This document shows, piece after piece, positions 59,960 to 64,000 of a stretch of DNA of 64,000 nt (within the stretch, counting starts at the first letter, position 1; each line of letters begins with the position of its first letter). Under the pieces are notes generated by a model that saw nothing but the letters and a program-made list of their open reading frames with translations, was not told the origin of the DNA and ran no database searches. Made by a program: the position numbers and the translations under genes. The stretch comes from Neisseria sp. 83E34 (GTDB lineage: Bacteria > Pseudomonadota > Gammaproteobacteria > Burkholderiales > Neisseriaceae), in assembly GCF_001308015.1 (NCBI RefSeq), contig NZ_LGYH01000005.1:62001-126000 (forward strand). The letters are read 5' to 3'.

Positions 59960-60415
59960 TTAATTGCTTCTAAACACACTGTGACAGGATTTGCAGCTTT
60001 CCCCTGTTTTCGCATAGGCTGCTTTGATCGCTTCAAAATCGCCGCTTTGCGCTTTCGCATTCAACTCATCCACCGCGGCAATGAATTTTTCCTCTTCCGC
60101 TTTGAATTCGGCGGGTTTCTGCCACACCGTCGGCAACGTGTAACCGTTGCCTTCCGGATCGTTTTGAAAGTGCTCGAAAGGCTTGCGCGCGTTTTGTGCA
60201 AACGCGGCGGCGTTCGCCCGGAATTTTGCCGCATCAAAATCTTCCTCACCTTTTACCACTTTACCCATGCTCAGATATTCAGGCATCATGCTTTTAAACG
60301 CCGCGGTGCGCGATTCCGAAACCGGCCCTCTCGCACCTGCGCCCTCCCCGCTGCCGCCGCAACCGGCCAGCAATAAAACACCTGCGGCCAACGCCGGTAA
60401 TAATTTGATATTCAT
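59960..60415 (-). CDS. Cytochrome c' lipoprotein
   Basis: A 151-residue haem protein. Lipobox LLAGCGG (about residue 18) after the signal peptide, a Gly-rich linker, then a four-helix cytochrome c' domain ending with the haem motif CKSCH near the C-terminus. Cytochromes c' bind NO; the Neisseria homologue has been linked to protection against NO. I use ATG 60415, after AAGGAACACAAA, not the codon five residues upstream. Length is normal. Confidence 0.88.
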   Translation of the reverse strand: MNIKLLPALAAGVLLLAGCGGSGEGAGARGPVSESRTAAFKSMMPEYLSMGKVVKGEEDFDAAKFRANAAAFAQNARKPFEHFQNDPEGNGYTLPTVWQKPAEFKAEEEKFIAAVDELNAKAQSGDFEAIKAAYAKTGESCKSCHSVFRSN

Positions 60416-60495
60416 TTTGTGTTCCTTCAATACTTAGAGTAATCTTTCAGCTTGCGTATAATACCCGAAAACACGTTAAGAAAAAGGAGAAAATC

Positions 60496-61242
60496 ATGGC
60501 TGTTTTAATCACAGGCGCATCGGCCGGTTTCGGCAAAGCGATGTGCGAAACCTTTGTTAAAGCAGGCTTCAAAGTCATCGGTGCGGCGCGGCGTTTGGAC
60601 AAACTGCAAGATTTGCAAAAAACATTGGGCGCCGGTTTTTACCCGCTGCAAATGGACATGGCCGACACCGCCTCCATTGATGCCGCCCTGCAAAGCCTGC
60701 CTGAAGATTTTGCCGAAATCGACTGCCTCATCAACAATGCCGGTTTGGCACTGGGTTTGGACTTCTCCCCCGAAGCCGATTTCAACGACTGGCAGACCAT
60801 GATTCAAACCAATGTGATCGGCCTGGCCTACCTTACCCGCCAAGTGCTGCCGCAAATGGTGGCGCGCAAAGACGGCTACATCATCAATATCGGCTCCATC
60901 GCCGGCACCTACCCCTATCCCGGCGGCAATGTCTACGGCGCCACCAAAGCGTTTGTGCGCCAGTTTTCCCTCAACCTGCGCGCCGATCTGCAAGGCACCG
61001 GCGTGCGCGTGAGCAATGTCGAGCCGGGCTTGTGCGGCGACACCGAGTTTTCCAACGTCCGCTTCAAAGGTGACAACGAGCGCGCGCAGAAGCTCTACGA
61101 AAACGTACAATTCATCAGCCCGCAAGACATCGCGAACACCGCCTTCTGGCTCTACAACAACCCGAAGCATATGAACGTGAATTCCATCGAAATCATGCCC
61201 GTGGCGCAAGCATTCGGCCCGCTGCCGGTAACCCGCGGCTGA
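60496..61242 (+). CDS. ydfG: SDR-family NADP-dependent dehydrogenase (YdfG-like)
   Basis: A 248-residue oxidoreductase. Start MAVLITGASAGFGKAM contains the cofactor loop TGASAGFG (6-13); NNAG is at about 80, catalytic YGATK at about 154-158, and IEIMPVAQAFGPLPVTR at the C-terminus is characteristic of the E. coli YdfG group, which oxidises serine and 3-hydroxy acids or reduces malonic semialdehyde. ATG 60496 follows AAAAAGGAGAAAATC. Followed by a DUS hairpin and zur. Confidence 0.88.
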   Translation: MAVLITGASAGFGKAMCETFVKAGFKVIGAARRLDKLQDLQKTLGAGFYPLQMDMADTASIDAALQSLPEDFAEIDCLINNAGLALGLDFSPEADFNDWQTMIQTNVIGLAYLTRQVLPQMVARKDGYIINIGSIAGTYPYPGGNVYGATKAFVRQFSLNLRADLQGTGVRVSNVEPGLCGDTEFSNVRFKGDNERAQKLYENVQFISPQDIANTAFWLYNNPKHMNVNSIEIMPVAQAFGPLPVTRG

Positions 61243-61255
61243 CGGATTGCCTTTA

Positions 61256-61296
61256 CCGAATGCCTGCCTGAAAATACCTTTCAGACAGGCATTCGG
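61256..61296. terminator. DUS inverted-pair terminator, one arm variant
   Basis: CCGAATGCCTGCCTGAAA pairs with its complement; the left arm is TGCCTGCCTGAA, one base off the dialect, and the right arm is exact. Confidence 0.72.
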
Positions 61297-61349
61297 TTAT
61301 AATGAAACACCCTCGTTCATGATTATTCAGGCCTGCAGAAAGCAAACGG

Positions 61350-61817
61350 ATGAACCAAAAACAAAAAATCCTCAACCGCTGCCGCGAAACCGGCGCCCAA
61401 GTTACCGCGTTGCGCGAGCAAGTGCTCGACTTGGTTTTACAGCAAAGCGGCGTGATCAAAGCCTACACCGTTTTATCGCTGATGCAGCAGCAAAGCGACA
61501 CACCCGTGGCCCCGCCCACCGCCTACCGCGCGCTCGATTTCTGGGTGGAGCAAGGCGTGTTGCACAAAGTAGCTGCCGTAAACGGCTATGTTTTATGCAG
61601 CCACGCGCAACACGAATGCAGCAGCCATTGCCATGAAGATTCAATCAATCCGCACCATAGCGCCTTCATTTTGGTGTGCACCGAATGCGGCGCGGTTGAC
61701 GAGCAATCGCTCAGCAAAGAATGGGCCGCACTGCAAAAAGCCGTGGCCGCCAGCGGCTTTGCCGTAAAAGAAGAACATGTGGTACTCACAGGAATATGCA
61801 AACAATGTCAAAAATAA
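61350..61817 (+). CDS. zur: Zinc uptake regulator Zur (Fur family)
   Basis: A 155-residue Fur-type repressor. Winged-helix part about 10-85 (VTALREQVLDLVLQQSGVIKAYTVLSLM; PTAYRALDFWVEQG). Metal-binding part is Cys/His-rich: HAQHECSSHCHED, then CTECG and a last CKQC for structural zinc. The HECSSHCHED region and lack of the HHDH ferric pattern favour Zur over Fur. A TATAAT box lies at about 61298. Its end overlaps the start of the COG0523 gene by 13 bases, so zinc control and the chaperone are co-translated. Confidence 0.88.
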   Translation: MNQKQKILNRCRETGAQVTALREQVLDLVLQQSGVIKAYTVLSLMQQQSDTPVAPPTAYRALDFWVEQGVLHKVAAVNGYVLCSHAQHECSSHCHEDSINPHHSAFILVCTECGAVDEQSLSKEWAALQKAVAASGFAVKEEHVVLTGICKQCQK

Positions 61818-62731
61818 AAAAAGCCAAAGTCCACCTTATTTCGGGCTTTCTCGGCACTGGCAAAACCACTGCCCTCAAAAGCCTGATGGCACAAAAAAAT
61901 CCTGATGAAAAATGGGTGATTCTGGTGAACGAATTCGGCGAAATCGGCATCGATGGCGCCGTGTTAAGCGACAACGGCATCCCCGTAGCGGAAATCGCCG
62001 GCGGCTGCCTCTGCTGCGTGGCCGGCCCGCAGATGGGCAACACCATCAACCGCATGGTTACCGGCAACAAACCCGACCGCATCCTGATCGAAGCCAGCGG
62101 CCTCGCGCACGCCGCCACTGTAATCGACGAGCTCAAAGCCCCGCCTTTCGACCAAATGCTCGAAATCGGCGCCGTGTTTACCGTGGTTGACCCGCGTCAG
62201 TTTACCGACCCCGATTACGCCCAACAGGCGCTTTACAAAGACCAAATCGGCGTATGTGACGTGCTGGTCGCCAGCAAAACCGATTTGTGCACACCCGAAC
62301 AAATGGCGGCATTCCGCGAGCAGGCGGCCAAACTGTTTCCGCCCAAAGCCAAAGTGGTTGAAGTGGACAACGCGCAAATGGACATCGCCTGGCTCGACAT
62401 TCCCGTGGTCGAAAAATCGCGCTACCGCATCAAAGCCCTGCCGGACAACACCATGGGTTTCCAATCACAAGGCTTCACTTTCCCCGCCGACCGCGATTTC
62501 GACGGCGAAAAACTCACCAATTTTTTCAACGACCTGCCCAAAATGACCGAAGGCCTCGTGCGTGCCAAAGGCGTGTTCCGCGTACTCGGCACTTGGGTTT
62601 GGCTCAACTGGGTTGACGGGCAATGGGGAGCCAACCAAGTTTCATGGCGCCGCGACAGCCGCTTCGAACTGATTGCCAAATCGTTTGATGCCGATGCGAT
62701 TGAGCAAAGGTTAAACGACGCATTGGAATAA
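61805..62731 (+). CDS. COG0523 / CobW-type GTPase, putative zinc metallochaperone
   Basis: A 308-residue G3E-family GTPase. P-loop GFLGTGKTT (14-22), NEFGEIGIDG (42-51) and the metal motif CLCC (68-71, in GGCLCC) are intact, and the TKTD-like SKTDL (about 157-161) gives base recognition; a CobW C-terminal domain starts near residue 215. Related proteins (ZigA, YeiR, ZNG1) carry zinc to client enzymes in zinc shortage. The overlap with zur strongly supports a zinc role. ATG 61805 chosen, with 61796 also possible. Confidence 0.88.
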   Translation: MSKIKKAKVHLISGFLGTGKTTALKSLMAQKNPDEKWVILVNEFGEIGIDGAVLSDNGIPVAEIAGGCLCCVAGPQMGNTINRMVTGNKPDRILIEASGLAHAATVIDELKAPPFDQMLEIGAVFTVVDPRQFTDPDYAQQALYKDQIGVCDVLVASKTDLCTPEQMAAFREQAAKLFPPKAKVVEVDNAQMDIAWLDIPVVEKSRYRIKALPDNTMGFQSQGFTFPADRDFDGEKLTNFFNDLPKMTEGLVRAKGVFRVLGTWVWLNWVDGQWGANQVSWRRDSRFELIAKSFDADAIEQRLNDALE

Positions 62732-62747
62732 GCTTTACACCCCAAAC

Positions 62748-62783
62748 AACATGCCTGTCTGAAAGATTTCAGACAGGCATGTT
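62748..62783. terminator. DUS inverted-pair terminator
   Basis: AACATGCCTGTCTGAAA pairs with its complement with a tiny loop, between the converging COG0523 gene and gabD. Confidence 0.8.
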
Positions 62784-62836
62784 CATACTTATCGCCATAC
62801 AAAGCTTAAGGCTGTTTTGATTGAAGCTTAACACCG

Positions 62837-64000
62837 TCAACCGGCCGGCTCAGTCAAATCCACACACAAATACTTCAATTCCAGATATTCATCCACACCG
62901 TATTTGCTGCCCTCCCGCCCCAAGCCGCTTAATTTCACGCCGCCAAAAGGCGCGACTTCGTTGCTGATTAAACCGGTATTCACGCCGACCATGCCGTATT
63001 CCAGCGCTTCGCCTACCCGCCATTGGCGGGCTGTATTTTCCGTATAAAAATAAGCGGCCAGGCCGAATTCCGTATTATTGGCTGCGGCTATCACTTCTTC
63101 TTCGGTTTCAAACCGGAATACGGGGCATAAAGGGCCGAAAGTTTCCTCGGCAGCCACTTTCATACTGGCATTCACATCGCATAACAAAGTCGGCTCGAAA
63201 AAAGTGCCGCCCAAACTGCTACGCTTGCCGCCGGCCAAACATTTTGCGCCTTTTGCCAACGCATCTTCGATATGTTCTTCCACTTTGGCAACCGCTTTTT
63301 CATCAATCAACGGCCCCTGGTTTACGCCCTCTTCCAAGCCGTTGCCCAATTTGAACGCGGTCATGCGCGCCGCCAGTTTGCTGCAAAACGCATCATAAAC
63401 CGAGGCGTGTGTATACACCCGGTTCGTGCAAACACAAGTTTGGCCGCTGTTGCGGAACTTGCTGGCCAATACGCCTTCCACAGCTTTATCCAAATCGGCG
63501 TCTTCAAACACAATAAACGGCGCATTGCCGCCCAGCTCCAAGCTGAGTTTTTTAATCTGTGGTGCGCTCGCTTCAAAGATTTTGATCCCGATTTCAGTCG
63601 AACCGGTAAAGCTGATTTTGCGCACGGTTTCACTTTCGGCAAATGTTTGACTGATTTCGCCTGCGTTACCGCTCACCACAACCAGCAGAGCCTGCGGGAT
63701 GCCCGCTTCGTATGCCAATACTGCCAGCGCATAAGCGCTCAACGGTGTGAGGCTGGCCGGCTTAACCAACATCGCACAGCCTACTGCCAAAGCCGGAGCC
63801 GCTTTGCGGGTAATCATTGCGGCCGGGAAATTCCACGGCGTAATGGCGGCGGCCACGCCGATCGGCTGGCGGAGCACCAACATTTTCTGCGTGGGTTTCA
63901 CACTGGTCAGCACTTCGCCGTCGATACGCCGCGCTTCTTCGGCAAACCAGCGGATAAAGCTCGCCGCATAATCGATTTCGCCGCGCGCTTCCGTGAGGCT
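62837..64000 (-). CDS. gabD: Succinate-semialdehyde dehydrogenase GabD-like (5' end outside window)
   Basis: NAD(P)-dependent aldehyde dehydrogenase, likely acting on succinate semialdehyde. Only the C-terminal 387 codons are in the window; the frame continues to the right edge (29 codons beyond the GTG at 63913, reading ...ARGEIDYAASFIRWFAEEARRI). Catalytic Cys in GQTCVCTNR, the Glu in LELGGNAP, cofactor loop FTGSTEIG and the ending GLGREGSKYGVDEYLELKYLC fit GabD. The other possibility is another ALDH of the same clade. No GABA transaminase gene is in the window. Confidence 0.88.
   Translation of the reverse strand, partial: SLTEARGEIDYAASFIRWFAEEARRIDGEVLTSVKPTQKMLVLRQPIGVAAAITPWNFPAAMITRKAAPALAVGCAMLVKPASLTPLSAYALAVLAYEAGIPQALLVVVSGNAGEISQTFAESETVRKISFTGSTEIGIKIFEASAPQIKKLSLELGGNAPFIVFEDADLDKAVEGVLASKFRNSGQTCVCTNRVYTHASVYDAFCSKLAARMTAFKLGNGLEEGVNQGPLIDEKAVAKVEEHIEDALAKGAKCLAGGKRSSLGGTFFEPTLLCDVNASMKVAAEETFGPLCPVFRFETEEEVIAAANNTEFGLAAYFYTENTARQWRVGEALEYGMVGVNTGLISNEVAPFGGVKLSGLGREGSKYGVDEYLELKYLCVDLTEPAG

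Noticed and set aside
60505-61209. 234-codon minus-strand frame opposite ydfG
   Set aside because: Shadow of an SDR with intact catalytic residues.
1-64000. CRISPR array, prophage, integron or full insertion sequence
   Set aside because: No regularly spaced direct repeats, no transposase, integrase or phage structural genes; the repeats present are DUS pairs and miniature elements.

Overview
The window looks like chromosome of a Neisseria species. The main evidence is the DNA uptake sequence (DUS): the 12-mer TGCCTGTCTGAA or its complement occurs more than 50 times, mostly as inverted pairs just downstream of genes. This dialect has been described for Neisseria wadsworthii (TG-wadDUS), whereas classical Neisseria use AGGCCGTCTGAA. 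Gene content agrees: a PorB-type porin, Neisseria-like gene neighbourhoods (rsmI/yraN/gmhA/dolP, queC-DUF1543-queD-queE) and Correia-like miniature repeats. The window is almost wholly protein coding. I saw no rRNA, tRNA, CRISPR array, prophage or full insertion sequence.

Layout. 1-2.0 kb: queuosine precursor operon under a preQ1-I riboswitch. 2.2-5.6 kb: a CDP-alcohol phosphotransferase, rsmI, then yraN-gmhA-dolP. 5.7-12.6 kb: an anchored low-complexity protein, lrgAB, an NlpC/P60 hydrolase, ubiB, a YccA-like protein, ferritin and coaD. 12.6-21.1 kb: a GntR/FCD regulator, a polar amino-acid ABC ATPase with rsmA, a DedA-like protein, an SDR with maf, a porin, dsbB and a lipoprotein. 21.1-27.3 kb: complete pgaABCD locus for poly-beta-1,6-N-acetylglucosamine (PNAG), a biofilm polysaccharide. 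27.8-30.4 kb: moaC-moeB-dtd and a DUF2478 gene. 31.0-35.3 kb: a five-gene operon with a small GTPase, two roadblock-like proteins, a receiver-like protein and a membrane-anchored FimV-like protein. 35.4-46.7 kb: rlmD, an L,D-transpeptidase, a DUF3579-GNAT fusion, a Tat-exported flavoprotein, D-lactate dehydrogenase, a TSUP permease, pssA, a VanZ-like protein and yebC. 46.8-50.3 kb: the most unusual region, described next. 51-64 kb: a PAS protein, leuA with an added HTH domain, a methyltransferase, accBC, prmA, envelope proteins, cytochrome c', an SDR, zur with a COG0523 GTPase, and part of gabD.

The 46.8-50.3 kb cluster runs on the minus strand. It holds four small secreted proteins sharing a motif of the type A-S-N-G-G-x-A-x-A-G-G-V, two of them clearly made of two imperfect repeats of about 36 residues. 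These are followed by a CsgG/HfaB-like outer-membrane lipoprotein and a secreted coiled-coil protein whose mature N-terminus resembles that of CsgF. I read this as a curli-like or holdfast-anchor-like secretion system with its own family of repeat subunits. It is the best candidate here for an undescribed system. The GTPase/roadblock/FimV-like operon is the second candidate, probably a polarity or pilus control module.

Small repeats are abundant. Besides DUS pairs there are at least two classes of miniature elements with related terminal inverted repeats (consensus near TATAGCRAAYCAACTTA). One has a Correia-type core and one has a palindromic ACTCGGG core.
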